Below are positions 39,161 to 47,246 of a DNA stretch of 64,000 bases, piece by piece. The translations under genes were made by a program, and so were the position numbers. The notes beneath the pieces were generated by a model. The model did not search any database. It saw only the letters and a list, made by a program, of their open reading frames with translations, and was not told the origin of the DNA. This stretch comes from Halomonas chromatireducens (lineage in GTDB: Bacteria > Pseudomonadota > Gammaproteobacteria > Pseudomonadales > Halomonadaceae). Numbering within the stretch: position 1 is the stretch's first letter; every line of letters starts with the position of its first letter. The stretch lies in the NCBI RefSeq assembly GCF_001545155.1, contig NZ_CP014226.1, positions 2,611,266-2,675,265 of the forward strand, read 5' to 3'.

Positions 39161-39373
39161 ATGGCAGAACCCAGCGTTATTGAAAGAGACACAAAGGCTG
39201 TGCTGGATGTCGCCACGCAGATCTGCGGCGCCAGGGCGCAGGCTCGCACCTGGCTCCACCACGAGCCGATTGATGTGTTCGACTATTGAACCCCTGAGCA
39301 GCTAGTGGCTGACGGCCGTACCGCGGTTCTGTGCCATTATCTGCAATCGCTGGAAGCCGGCTTCCTTGGATGA
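39161..39373 (+). pseudogene. DUF2384-type antitoxin gene with internal stop
   Basis: The frame reads MAEPSVIERDTKAVLDVATQ, then WLHHEPIDVFDY, a TGA at 39287-39289, and in the same frame TPEQLVADGRTAVLCHYLQS, ending GFLG at 39373. Without the stop this is a 70-residue MbcA/ParS-like toxin-binding module. A single nonsense mutation is the simplest reading. Confidence 0.65.
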
Positions 39374-39400
39374 CAAACAAAGTGACATGGAAGGATAGCT

Positions 39401-39799
39401 ATGAAGAATAAGGCAGCCACGGGGCTACAGGTAGCCGTGACGATCCTGGAAAAGTGGGGTGCCACCACTGAGCAGGGGACAGCGATCCTGCGCGTTGCAA
39501 CCAACACTTACGCTCAGGCAAAGCAGCGAGATCCCGAATGGCAGATCACTCTGGATGATGGTCAGCTCGCCCGCATCAGCTACGTGCTGAACATTCATGC
39601 GGCGCTGCGTGTGCTTTTTGATAATCCTGATAACTTGTATGGTTTCATGTCGAAGGCCAATGACAACGATGGCTTTGATGGCCGGTCGCCACTGCAAGAT
39701 ATCGCTTGCGGCGACATTGGCACGCTACGCGAGACGTGGCTGCGCGTGAACATGGAACGCCCAGCGATCATTGATGATGAAGGCCGGGTTAAGCTCTAA
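39401..39799 (+). CDS. MbcA/ParS/Xre-family antitoxin, orphan
   Basis: 132 residues. ISYVLNIHAALRVLFDNPDN, then FMSKANDNDGFDGRSPLQDI and GDIGTLRETWLRVNMER fit the antitoxin family with the toxin-binding domain. Normally a RES toxin gene follows at once; here none does, so it is an orphan or the toxin has been lost. Confidence 0.75.
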   Translation: MKNKAATGLQVAVTILEKWGATTEQGTAILRVATNTYAQAKQRDPEWQITLDDGQLARISYVLNIHAALRVLFDNPDNLYGFMSKANDNDGFDGRSPLQDIACGDIGTLRETWLRVNMERPAIIDDEGRVKL

Positions 39800-39836
39800 C
39801 CATGGGGGTACAGGGGTCATCAGCTTATCCCGTGCT

Positions 39837-39995
39837 CTATCCGGCCCATAGCTCCTGCGCGATCACCTGCGTGGTATGCGCTGCCTCAAGGTCGGAGCTA
39901 GACAACCGCTCGCTCAGCGCCCGCAAAGTCTGCGCGTGTTCGTCAAGCTCGCTCATTGTGCTCAATATCGACAGTGGCCATTGCGTCTCCTCCAT
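39837..39995 (-). CDS. small helical protein, paralogue of 40512-40724
   Basis: 52 residues from ATG 39995. MSELDEHAQTLRALSERL, then AAHTTQVIAQELW, parallels the protein at 40512-40724 (MDEISEHALVLQKLGLRL, NTALAVAHELW). The conservation of the pattern in both suggests a real but unnamed family. The start is uncertain; 39956 is possible. Confidence 0.4.
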   Translation of the reverse strand: MEETQWPLSILSTMSELDEHAQTLRALSERLSSSDLEAAHTTQVIAQELWAG

Positions 39996-40132
39996 TCCGC
40001 TCTCGATTAGACGGGCACCGATAGCGCCAGGATTTATGACGTGTGAACCGTGTCTACAGCACCGAGCGGCGCCATCTGGCCACACGGGGCATGTGTCAGG
40101 CGAATATTCTAACTGTTCACTCCGATCCCAAT

Positions 40133-40158
40133 CCAAATGCAACATAATCAACGTTATG
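40133..40158. other. Xer/dif-like recombination site, copy 1
   Basis: CATAA-TCAACG-TTATG (40143-40158) has the two XerC/XerD half-sites and the 6-base spacer of a dif site; 16 bases beginning CCAAATGC are identical to the second site at 61023 and lie in the same orientation. Confidence 0.5.
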
Positions 40159-40511
40159 ATCCCAGCGGGCTCTGGAAATCCTACGGGAGCGGAAGCCGCC
40201 TCTTGCTTGGAAATCAAGCCGTGGGGAGTACGCCGTCGATGACACTGCTATGATAAGCTGGTTTCAAAAGCGAGTGGATGCCGGCCGATGGCCACCAAGT
40301 AGCGACGAATAGCCGCTCGCCTTGGCGCTTGACACCGGGCACGGGAAGACGCCGAACGGTACGCGGCGGCATACTGTGCAGTAATTGCTGACCAGTAGCC
40401 AAAAAGAGGCTCATTCATGCAATAACCCTGGGCGACAAAACGCTATACCAAGGCGTCCAGGTGGAGCCCCGCTCCAGCGCACTTCCCCAAAGCTGAAGGA
40501 GAGATGAGCTG

Positions 40512-40724
40512 ATGGCCACTATGCCTGACAGTCTGCTCGAGAATGCCATGGATGAGATTAGCGAACACGCTTTGGTGCTTCAAAAGCTCGGGCTGCGATT
40601 GCTGGATATAGATTCCGAAACCGCTAACACTGCCCTTGCTGTCGCGCATGAGCTCTGGGAAATCCAAACAAACCTGGGCGACGGACGGCAGGTTAAGTTC
40701 GACACTTGGCCGCGAAAATTATAA
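40512..40724 (+). CDS. small helical protein, unknown
   Basis: 70 residues (AAGGAG 10 bases before the ATG). Helical, with MDEISEHALVLQKLGLRLLD and ANTALAVAHELWEIQ. Related to 39837-39995. It ends directly before the TRYVR-module gene, suggesting an operon with that and with the DUF2384 gene at 40956. Confidence 0.5.
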   Translation: MATMPDSLLENAMDEISEHALVLQKLGLRLLDIDSETANTALAVAHELWEIQTNLGDGRQVKFDTWPRKL

Positions 40725-40726
40725 GC

Positions 40727-40969
40727 GTGAAAGTGCATTGTAATGTCACCGGCACGCGATATGTCCGGCTGTCCAAGATACCCGAGCCGCACCGCACCGC
40801 TTTTATTCGCTACCTGCGCGGCGCGGCCGTGCCCGTCGTCGAAGGCGAGGCGGGTCCGGTAGCGTTCGAGACAGACTGGCTGGCTTGGCTGCACCATCGC
40901 CGCCCTGACAGCGCGACGGGGCATGCGAGCATAGCCGGCCAGGAGGGCGGGCCGCATGACTACACCTGA
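40727..40969 (+). CDS. small protein made of one TRYVR module
   Basis: 80 residues from GTG 40727. GTRYVRLSKIPEPHRTAF, IRYLRGAAVPVVEGEAGPVA, FETDWLAWLHHRRPD repeats the C-terminal module of the protein at 38452-39048. Its end overlaps the next start by 14 bases. Function unknown. Confidence 0.6.
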   Translation: MKVHCNVTGTRYVRLSKIPEPHRTAFIRYLRGAAVPVVEGEAGPVAFETDWLAWLHHRRPDSATGHASIAGQEGGPHDYT

Positions 40970-41342
40970 TGAGCTAACACGCACCGTGATCCAGGCACGA
41001 GCGTTCCTGGTTGAGATTGGCCGCGACCTATCACTCCCCGAGGCTATCCGCCAGGAAGCCCGGCGCCTGCTGCGCCATTACCCTTCCCAGGAGGAGATGC
41101 TAATGGCGGGAAAGTTGGAGGAGAGTGCCGGCAAAGGAACGCTCCTCTTGCCGGTCTTCAGCTCAGCGATAGATGAGAAACCACTGGAGCCCACACAGGA
41201 GGATGGTGCAATCGCAGTTTGGCGGGCAGCAATCGATCTGTTCGGGGGTGATCGAACAGCGGCAGACCGATGGCTACATCATGAGGCAATGGGACTTGGG
41301 TGGAAGCGCCCCATCGATGTCATGCAAGACGACCCTCAGTAG
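40956..41342 (+). CDS. BPSL0761-like protein with interrupted DUF2384 end
   Basis: 128 residues. The start MTTPDELTRTVIQARAFLVE, then LPEAIRQEARRLLRHYP, is that of the BPSL0761 family. A DUF2384-like end follows (AAIDLFGGDRTAADRWLHHE, GWKRPIDVMQ). It stops at TAG 41340-41342, but the frame continues VLDLICRIEHGVYT to TAA at 41387, the usual last helix of the domain. So the gene is a fusion whose antitoxin module was cut by a nonsense change. Confidence 0.6.
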   Translation: MTTPDELTRTVIQARAFLVEIGRDLSLPEAIRQEARRLLRHYPSQEEMLMAGKLEESAGKGTLLLPVFSSAIDEKPLEPTQEDGAIAVWRAAIDLFGGDRTAADRWLHHEAMGLGWKRPIDVMQDDPQ

Positions 41343-41432
41343 GTGCTGGACCTGATTTGCCGAATCGAGCATGGGGTTTACACATAATCTCGAAGCACTG
41401 AGAAATCCTTAGGGGTTGCCAAGTATCGGCTC

Positions 41433-41618
41433 TCATGATGCGAAGCCATGGCGTAGCAGTTCCAACAACTTCACCGCAGCAGCGTAGCCCTGCGGCGTTG
41501 TGTTGGCCTCCAGCGCACTGATACCCCCTAGTGCCCGACTCGGCTTGCTCAACCACCCGGCGTCCTTTTCCTGGTTACCAAATACCTCCCGGCAAGTCGG
41601 GTGATCTGGCGTTGACAC
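41433..41618 (-). CDS. DUF2384 toxin-binding module, fragment
   Basis: 61 residues from GTG 41618. REVFGNQEKDAGWLSKPSRA, then LGGISALEANTTPQGYAA and LLELLRHGFAS is a full DUF2384 domain without the usual N-terminal Xre-like part. It overlaps the end of the next upstream frame. Either a short solo antitoxin or a recombination leftover. Confidence 0.55.
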   Translation of the reverse strand: MSTPDHPTCREVFGNQEKDAGWLSKPSRALGGISALEANTTPQGYAAAVKLLELLRHGFAS

Positions 41619-41815
41619 CGTTGCCGTATTTTTCCCTGAGTCTATCGATGAGCGCCTTTTCTTCTTCGGTCAGCCAGTTTATATACAAATAGCGCCAATT
41701 CGGCTCATAGATTTCCCAGGCCTCTCGTTCCTCGATTGGCTGATCAATCAGTGCGGCGGAACCAGCATGTCAGGTGTAGCTCCGGGTAGTCCTCGGGGAT
41801 AATGCGGTAGCCCAT
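41575..41815 (-). pseudogene. small gene with one-base frameshift
   Basis: AGGAGAGGG precedes ATG 41815, and MGYRIIPEDYPELHL begins well, but the frame stops early. A one-base shift continues as HAGSAALIDQPIEEREAWEI, YEPNWRYLYINWLTEEEKAL and ends at 41575. The family is not recognised. Confidence 0.45.
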
Positions 41816-41848
41816 ATTGCCCTCTCCTTCGGTTCGTTCATGAACGAC

Positions 41849-42040
41849 TCAGCCAGCCGGCCCAGCTTCAAGCGACCTGAGATAGCGAAGAAGGGCTGTC
41901 TTGCGACTTGCGTTGACCAACTGCTCTGGCGTCTGGTGATCGAGGATAGGCAGCGGCTGGCGATACCATGCCAATGCCTTCTTCCTGTCGCCGCTTATCT
42001 GCTCGGCAGTGCGAAGCACCTCGTAGCCGATGCCCCCCAT
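41849..42040 (-). CDS. short DUF2384-type protein
   Basis: 63 residues (GGAG 7 bases before ATG 42040). ALAWYRQPLPILDHQTPEQL, then RKTALLRYLRSLEAGPAG is the same module as in 39161-39373, here uninterrupted. It is like an antitoxin reduced to its toxin-binding part. Confidence 0.6.
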   Translation of the reverse strand: MGGIGYEVLRTAEQISGDRKKALAWYRQPLPILDHQTPEQLVNASRKTALLRYLRSLEAGPAG

Positions 42041-42094
42041 GAACGTTCTCCATTGCGCAGCCAGCGCGAAAGGGGACGTCAGGAGTGGCCCGTG

Positions 42095-42343
42095 TCATGA
42101 GTACCCTCCTCTGTCAGCATGTGACAGGTACTCCAGCAAATCGTCGGCATGCCTGTCCTTGACCAGCTGTTGGGGAGTGCGACCGCCAAGCGCGGCGATT
42201 GGGTAGTTGTGATACCACGCCCAGGCGGCGCCTTCTGAACCGGACCAGGGAGTTATTCGCTCCACGATCCATCGGGCCTGCTGCTCGAGAGAGAGGTGTG
42301 TCACTGAGTGATCTGCCATATTCGGATCCGATAGGTCTCGCAT
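42095..42343 (-). CDS. short DUF2384-type protein
   Basis: 82 residues (AGGA 7 bases before ATG 42343; a second ATG at 42319). EGAAWAWYHNYPIAALGGRT, then PQQLVKDRHADDLLEYLSHA, again fits the MbcA/ParS-type module. It lies 55 bases upstream of the paralogue at 41849 on the same strand. Confidence 0.6.
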   Translation of the reverse strand: MRDLSDPNMADHSVTHLSLEQQARWIVERITPWSGSEGAAWAWYHNYPIAALGGRTPQQLVKDRHADDLLEYLSHADRGGYS

Positions 42344-42454
42344 TCCCCAATCCTAGCGCAATCCTGCGCCCTCAAGTTGCACCCATGGGTACAGATGTTT
42401 TGCACATCAGTGGCGGTGTTCCGTAAGCAGTCGGCCATCACCCTTTGCGAGTGA

Positions 42455-43020
42455 TCAGTCGACCGGCTTCCAGTGCTGCGCCAGGAGTTCGTGGATCTGA
42501 CTAGCCTTCTTTGTTAGCAGGCGAACTAGAACATCTTTCAGGTAGGCGGTGGATCATGGCTATTCAGCTTAGCGGTCTGGATCAGACTAATGATGTTGGC
42601 GGCACGCTGACCGCTGCGCAGCGGGCCGGGAAATAGCCAGTTCGAGCGCCCCAGCGCCCAGTGGCGAATCAGGTTCTCCCCCCGGTTGTTATCAATCAGC
42701 AACCCGCCGTCATGCAGGTAGCGCGTCAGTGCCGCCCAGCGCTTCAGGCTGTAGTCTAGCGCCTTGCCCGTCGCCGAGCCACTCGGTACCCTTCTCCCGA
42801 TGGGGCCAACATCCAGCGGTGCAGCGCGTCAGCGATCGGCCTCGCCATCCACCAGAATTGACAATAACTCGGGCCTCGCAGCTGTATCCCGTAGTCGTTG
42901 GCGTGCTTCGGCGGTCAGCGACTGCGCCTCGCGCTCCACCTGGTACAGCTGGCCGATGAGCTCGATGGCCTGCTCGGCGGTCTGGGCAGATCGACGAACT
43001 TGCGCCGGGTGTGGGCCGTA
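42455..43020 (-). pseudogene. IS66-family TnpC transposase remnant
   Basis: Reading from 43020 downward gives DTAHTRRKFVDLP, QLYQVEREAQSLTAEARQRL, LIDNNRGENLIRHWALGRSN, SLIQTAKLNSHD and, in a shifted frame, LKDVLVRLLTKKASQIHELL to a stop at 42455. That is the C-terminal third of IS66 TnpC with at least two frameshifts and one stop. No terminal repeat or other IS66 gene is attached. It borders the amidase gene. Confidence 0.8.
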
Positions 43021-43023
43021 TCC

Positions 43024-44418
43024 TTAAGAAAGATGGGGGCCATCAGCGATAAGATTACGAATACCCGACACCTTTTCATGACCGTGAGCCAGGCAAAGCA
43101 GTGTCGACTCAGCGAATGGTTTGCCAACCAGCTGAAAGCCGACTGGCAGGCCGCTGGGGCAAAAACCGCATGGTAGAGACAGTGCCGGAAGACCCAGGTA
43201 GTTTGTCAGCCGGGTGCAATGACTCAGATTCGTGATCATTTTTGTCGACTCTAGCGAGTCTCCCAGATCAGTCTCTGCGAGCGTCGGCGTAGGCCGTCGA
43301 AAGACAGGGGTATGCAGGACGTCGCACTGCTTCATGACGTCATTCATGAATCGTTTGAAATGGAGGCCTCTGAGCTGCCTGGCCTGAACGTAGGCCGAAG
43401 CAGGAATGAAGAAGCCGTGCAATAACCGGGCCCGCGTCTGGTGACCGTAACTGGCCTCGTGCCTGGCGAACCGCGCAGCATGATAGGCTGCAGATTCAGC
43501 ACCCAGAACGATATAGGACAAACTGGTTAGCTCCTGGTGACCGGGCACCTTGACCTTGACCAGCTTGCAGCCGAGTTGTTCTAGATGCTGCAGGCTCTCT
43601 TCCATCAAAGACTCAACCGTGGGATCGATATCCTCATAATAGTAATTCTCCGGAATCCCGACGCGCAGCCCCTTGACATCATCTTCCAAAGACCGGGAAA
43701 ACCGGGCATCTACCCCACTGCTAGCCGATGTCAGACAATCCATCATCAACGCAACGTCTTCCGCAGTGCGGCCAATCGGCCCGAAACAATCGAGCGAGCG
43801 CGACATGGGCATGACACCGTCGCTGGGCAACAGCCCATGTGTCGGTTTCAGGCCAACGGCCCCACAAGCTGCCGCCGGTATGCGCACTGAGCCTCCCGTG
43901 TCCGAGCCCAGCGCCGCAAATACCGCACCCGACGCTACAGCAGCTCCCGAGCCACTGGACGAGCCGCCTGAGATATAGGCCGAATTCCAAGGGTTGCGAC
44001 AAGTGCCGAAATGATCGTTATGCCCCGTTGCGCCGAAAGCAAACTCAGACATGTTCAAACTACCAAGCTGAACAGCTCCCGAGCGGTCCAGGGCGGCCAG
44101 CAGGCGGGAAGTTCGCTTTGGAACCTGGGCCAGCTCAGGTGACGACCCGTAGGAACAGGGCATGTCCTTGCGGTGGAACATATCCTTGTGGGCCATAGGG
44201 ATACCTGTCATGAGCATCTGCTCACGGCCAGCAAGACGGTCGGCTACACGTGCCGAATCCAGAGCGAACGCCTCGTCGATGCGGATAAAGCAATTCGATA
44301 CTCGATTGATGCGTCGGGCCGCCTCCAGGCTCGCCGAAACTAGTTCTACACAGCCGATTTTCCTTTTGCGTACGGCTGAAGCAGCCTCCTTTAGCGTCCA
44401 GGCCATCGGATCACTCAT
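43024..44418 (-). CDS. amidase signature enzyme
   Basis: 464 residues from ATG 44418 (11 bases after the small partner gene). The Ser-cisSer-Lys triad is visible: Lys in GIPMAHKDMF, cis-Ser in SGGSSSGSGAAVA, nucleophile Ser in SDTGGSVRIPA. Such enzymes cleave amides to acid and ammonia; with an AtzG-like partner, as in AtzE or GatA-GatC, it likely forms a two-subunit hydrolase. It is the last gene of a minus-strand catabolic operon. Confidence 0.92.
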   Translation of the reverse strand: MSDPMAWTLKEAASAVRKRKIGCVELVSASLEAARRINRVSNCFIRIDEAFALDSARVADRLAGREQMLMTGIPMAHKDMFHRKDMPCSYGSSPELAQVPKRTSRLLAALDRSGAVQLGSLNMSEFAFGATGHNDHFGTCRNPWNSAYISGGSSSGSGAAVASGAVFAALGSDTGGSVRIPAAACGAVGLKPTHGLLPSDGVMPMSRSLDCFGPIGRTAEDVALMMDCLTSASSGVDARFSRSLEDDVKGLRVGIPENYYYEDIDPTVESLMEESLQHLEQLGCKLVKVKVPGHQELTSLSYIVLGAESAAYHAARFARHEASYGHQTRARLLHGFFIPASAYVQARQLRGLHFKRFMNDVMKQCDVLHTPVFRRPTPTLAETDLGDSLESTKMITNLSHCTRLTNYLGLPALSLPCGFCPSGLPVGFQLVGKPFAESTLLCLAHGHEKVSGIRNLIADGPHLS

Positions 44419-44429
44419 CGCGACCACCC

Positions 44430-44621
44430 TCACTTGTGTCTTGAGATCAAATCTTCGAAATCAAACTCCTCGAGATCGGCATCAACCACAAAGCCAAAGG
44501 AGTAATCGATAGCGCCAAGCACCCGAGAAAGCACCTCTGCCGTCCGTTCAACATCGCCCTCTCGAGGCTCGACGCCAGACAAAAGAAGGAAATTGCGCTC
44601 GACATAATCGCTATAATCCAT
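44430..44621 (-). CDS. AtzG-like small subunit (DUF4089 type)
   Basis: 63 residues. GVEPREGDVERTAEVLSRVL, then DLEEFDFEDLISR resembles the small GatC-like proteins that hold amidases of the AtzE kind. It overlaps the hydrolase gene upstream by 11 bases and precedes the amidase by 11, so a complex with the amidase is probable. Confidence 0.65.
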   Translation of the reverse strand: MDYSDYVERNFLLLSGVEPREGDVERTAEVLSRVLGAIDYSFGFVVDADLEEFDFEDLISRHK

Positions 44622-45255
44622 GTTTGTCGCGCTCCTCGAAGTGCCTCATCACCTCACTCATGCTCATCACATCGCCATACTTGGCATGGATGTCGAACAG
44701 ATTCGCTTCATGTGGATTTTGATGGCGGTCTCCCACGCACTCACGGGGCACGACGACACGAAATCCGTATGAAATGGCATCGACCACCGAGGCACGAACG
44801 CAGCCACTCGTAGAACAGCCGGTCATGACAACCGTATCTACCCCCCTGGCGACGAGCATCGAGACGAGTGGGGTAGCGAAAAAGGCGCTTGGGTACTGCT
44901 TGCGTATGACAGGCTCGCCTTCGGCAGGCAGCACGTTGTCATCGAATTGCGAATAAATGCTGGATTCTGTCATCTGACGGAGAATAGGCAATTTCTTTAT
45001 AAAAATTCCACCATCAGCTCCATCCTCAGAATAGACGACGCGCGTATGAATGACAGGCACATCACATCGACGCGCACAGTCATATAACGCCGCTGCATGC
45101 TTGACCGCCTCGACAACGCCTTCCGCATAGAGACCACTATCAGTATGCGTATACGCCTTCATGAAGTCTATCGCCAGAACGGCCGTTGATTTTCCGAACC
45201 CAGTCGCGCCATTGAAGGTATTACGGTAATTCTTCTGAAGATCATCGTCAGCCAT
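44611..45255 (-). CDS. isochorismatase-family cysteine hydrolase
   Basis: 214 residues. TAVLAIDFMKAYT with the catalytic Asp, Lys in IRKQYPSAF, and the nucleophile in VMTGCSTSGCVRASVVDAI. Members hydrolyse N-carbamoyl compounds, nicotinamide or biuret. Placed between a TRAP importer and the amidase, it probably takes part in breaking down an imported amide or carbamoyl compound. Confidence 0.9.
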   Translation of the reverse strand: MADDDLQKNYRNTFNGATGFGKSTAVLAIDFMKAYTHTDSGLYAEGVVEAVKHAAALYDCARRCDVPVIHTRVVYSEDGADGGIFIKKLPILRQMTESSIYSQFDDNVLPAEGEPVIRKQYPSAFFATPLVSMLVARGVDTVVMTGCSTSGCVRASVVDAISYGFRVVVPRECVGDRHQNPHEANLFDIHAKYGDVMSMSEVMRHFEERDKHGL

Positions 45256-45285
45256 CTACACATCCTCTCTATCATAGTGTGCTTA

Positions 45286-46596
45286 TCACAGCATACCGGG
45301 CAGCCAGGTAACCACTGCGGGAAACATAGCAATAATTACCATGGCCAGAATAAAAACGCCCACGAAAGGCCAGGCAGCAGCATAAAGATCACTTATCTTG
45401 AGCTCCGGCGCTGCCGCCTTGAAAGCAAATAAGACATATCCGAACGGTGGCGAAAACCCACCTATAGTCACATTGATTAAGAAAAGAACCCAAAACCACA
45501 AAGGATCGAAACCCAGCGCCGCTATGACAGGAGTATATATAGGAATGATCACTATACTGATCGCTATCTGATCCATGAACATGCAGAATATGAAGGGTAT
45601 TAACATCATAATCAACAACATGACTAGGGGGTCCAGAGATGTCGCAACGGAAAGCTGTGCGATGGCCGAGGTCGCACCGCTCAGGGAAAGAAGCTGACTA
45701 AACAGTTTCGAACTGGCCATGATAATCAGTATGACAGCCGAAACTGCAGCTGCAGACTGAACGGACTCCAGAACCATCTTAAATGAAAGTTTCCTGTAAT
45801 ACGCCGCGGCGAGGAGCGCCCCCACCACACCGGAAGCGGCGGACTCGGAAGGAGTAGCTATCCCCAGCAGGATAAACCCCATCACAAAAAAAATGATGAC
45901 GGAGAAAGGCAGTAGCTGAAGGACAGCAATCACTTTATCTCTGAAACTCCTGACAGGAACTTCATTTGTGGAAGCCTTGCCAGCCAAACCGGGGTTGATC
46001 GCAATTCTAACAAACGTATATAAGAGAATGAGAGAAGCAATAATGAGACCAGGCACTATACCTGCGATGAGAAATCGAGATATGGAGATATTGGCCAGCA
46101 TCCCGATAACGATGATGAGTACGCTGGGTGGGATGATGGGGGCTAGGTTGGCTCCACCCAGAATGGCGCCTATGGAGAGCCTACGATCGCTGCCCCTGGC
46201 CAGCATCTGTGGGAGAAGGGAGCGTCCTAGCATGGCGACGACTCCCATAGCAGCACCTGAAAGCGCTCCAAATATTGTTCCCAACGCAGCTGAGAGCACG
46301 AAGTCTCGCCCCTTAACGCGACCAATCAATGTATCGGTCGAACGAAAGACGGCGTCTGTTGCTCCCGAACGAAACAAAACCTCCCCCATCAATATGAATA
46401 ACGCGATGGTTGCAAGTGAAGAAGAGGCAAGTGTATCGTAAATACTGTTGGTAAAAATACTAAACCCGCGGCCACCAAAGTAGTACATGGCACCGATCAG
46501 GTTCGTGAAGAGAAATGCCACAAATACCGGCACGCCAATAACAAACAAGAAAAGAAGAACCGCCAAGCCTGCAAGCAAGATCTGAAGCCATTCCAT
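45286..46596 (-). CDS. TRAP transporter large permease DctM
   Basis: 436 residues from ATG 46596 (GGGAG 6 bases upstream; two earlier in-frame ATGs lack spacing). About twelve membrane helices; GAALSGAAMGVVAML-type glycine-rich stretch (FGALSGAAMGVVAMLGRSL), GGANLAPIIPPSVLIIVIG and TIGGFSPPFGYVLF are typical of DctM. It forms the sodium-driven channel of a TRAP importer with DctQ and DctP encoded upstream. Confidence 0.93.
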   Translation of the reverse strand: MEWLQILLAGLAVLLFLFVIGVPVFVAFLFTNLIGAMYYFGGRGFSIFTNSIYDTLASSSLATIALFILMGEVLFRSGATDAVFRSTDTLIGRVKGRDFVLSAALGTIFGALSGAAMGVVAMLGRSLLPQMLARGSDRRLSIGAILGGANLAPIIPPSVLIIVIGMLANISISRFLIAGIVPGLIIASLILLYTFVRIAINPGLAGKASTNEVPVRSFRDKVIAVLQLLPFSVIIFFVMGFILLGIATPSESAASGVVGALLAAAYYRKLSFKMVLESVQSAAAVSAVILIIMASSKLFSQLLSLSGATSAIAQLSVATSLDPLVMLLIMMLIPFIFCMFMDQIAISIVIIPIYTPVIAALGFDPLWFWVLFLINVTIGGFSPPFGYVLFAFKAAAPELKISDLYAAAWPFVGVFILAMVIIAMFPAVVTWLPGML

Positions 46597-46630
46597 TTTC
46601 ATCTCCCACATCTAGTTTTGTTGTGCGGCA

Positions 46631-47143
46631 TCAACGATCTTCTATCGTCAAAGAACTCTGAAACTCCATGATGCTTGCCCGTAAGAAATATACACCCGAG
46701 TTAATCAAGCCATAAGAAATCACAGCACTCATCCACCACCTGGGAACCGATACAACGGCCATGGTGCTGATGCCACGGCTGTATTGGCGCACGGCCTCTT
46801 CGAAGGCATACCACCCCGCCCACACACAAGCCACGGCTGCAAGCAGGAAAAGCACGGAACTAAAATAGCCTCGGGGTTTTTCAGACAAAGCATCTTTGAC
46901 GAAGCTTATTTCTATATGGGCTCGCTCCCTAGTCAATCTTGGAGCCAAAAGGAAGGTCGAAAAGAGGAGAAAATAACCCGTAAAATCATTAATCCACTGC
47001 GTAGGACTGCGAAAAAAATAGCGAGCCGTTATTTCATAGCAAAACATGACCAAGATTGCAAACAAGGCCAACACCCCTATCCAGTAGCCTATATCCGTCA
47101 ACGTATCGTGTGTCTTGCCAAGGCCGGAGCATAGCTTGTTCAT
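46631..47143 (-). CDS. TRAP transporter small permease DctQ
   Basis: 170 residues, four predicted helices, with RYFFRSPTQWINDFTGYFL as the family-typical element. Encoded between DctP and DctM. Confidence 0.9.
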   Translation of the reverse strand: MNKLCSGLGKTHDTLTDIGYWIGVLALFAILVMFCYEITARYFFRSPTQWINDFTGYFLLFSTFLLAPRLTRERAHIEISFVKDALSEKPRGYFSSVLFLLAAVACVWAGWYAFEEAVRQYSRGISTMAVVSVPRWWMSAVISYGLINSGVYFLRASIMEFQSSLTIEDR

Positions 47144-47192
47144 TATTTCTCAGCCCCCAGATTATTAGAGAAATATTAACGACAAATTCAAA

Positions 47193-47222
47193 TCGTCACT
47201 GGCCGCGCACGGCCAGTGACGA
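47193..47222. terminator. intercistronic hairpin between dctP and dctQ genes
   Basis: Perfect 12-bp stem TCGTCACTGGCC/GGCCAGTGACGA, loop GCGCAC, 25 bases after the dctP-like gene. It probably lowers or protects transcript so that the binding protein is made in excess over the permeases. Confidence 0.7.
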
Positions 47223-47246
47223 TGAACTCCCGTCAAGGATACATTC

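Noticed and set aside
40133..40158. Reading the CATAA/TTATG site as an integron attC site
   Set aside because: The usual GTTRRRY and RYYYAAC core pairs and the variable hairpin are missing, and no integrase is present.
40214..40414. 66-residue minus-strand frame
   Set aside because: No ribosome site, no recognised motif and no related copy in the window.
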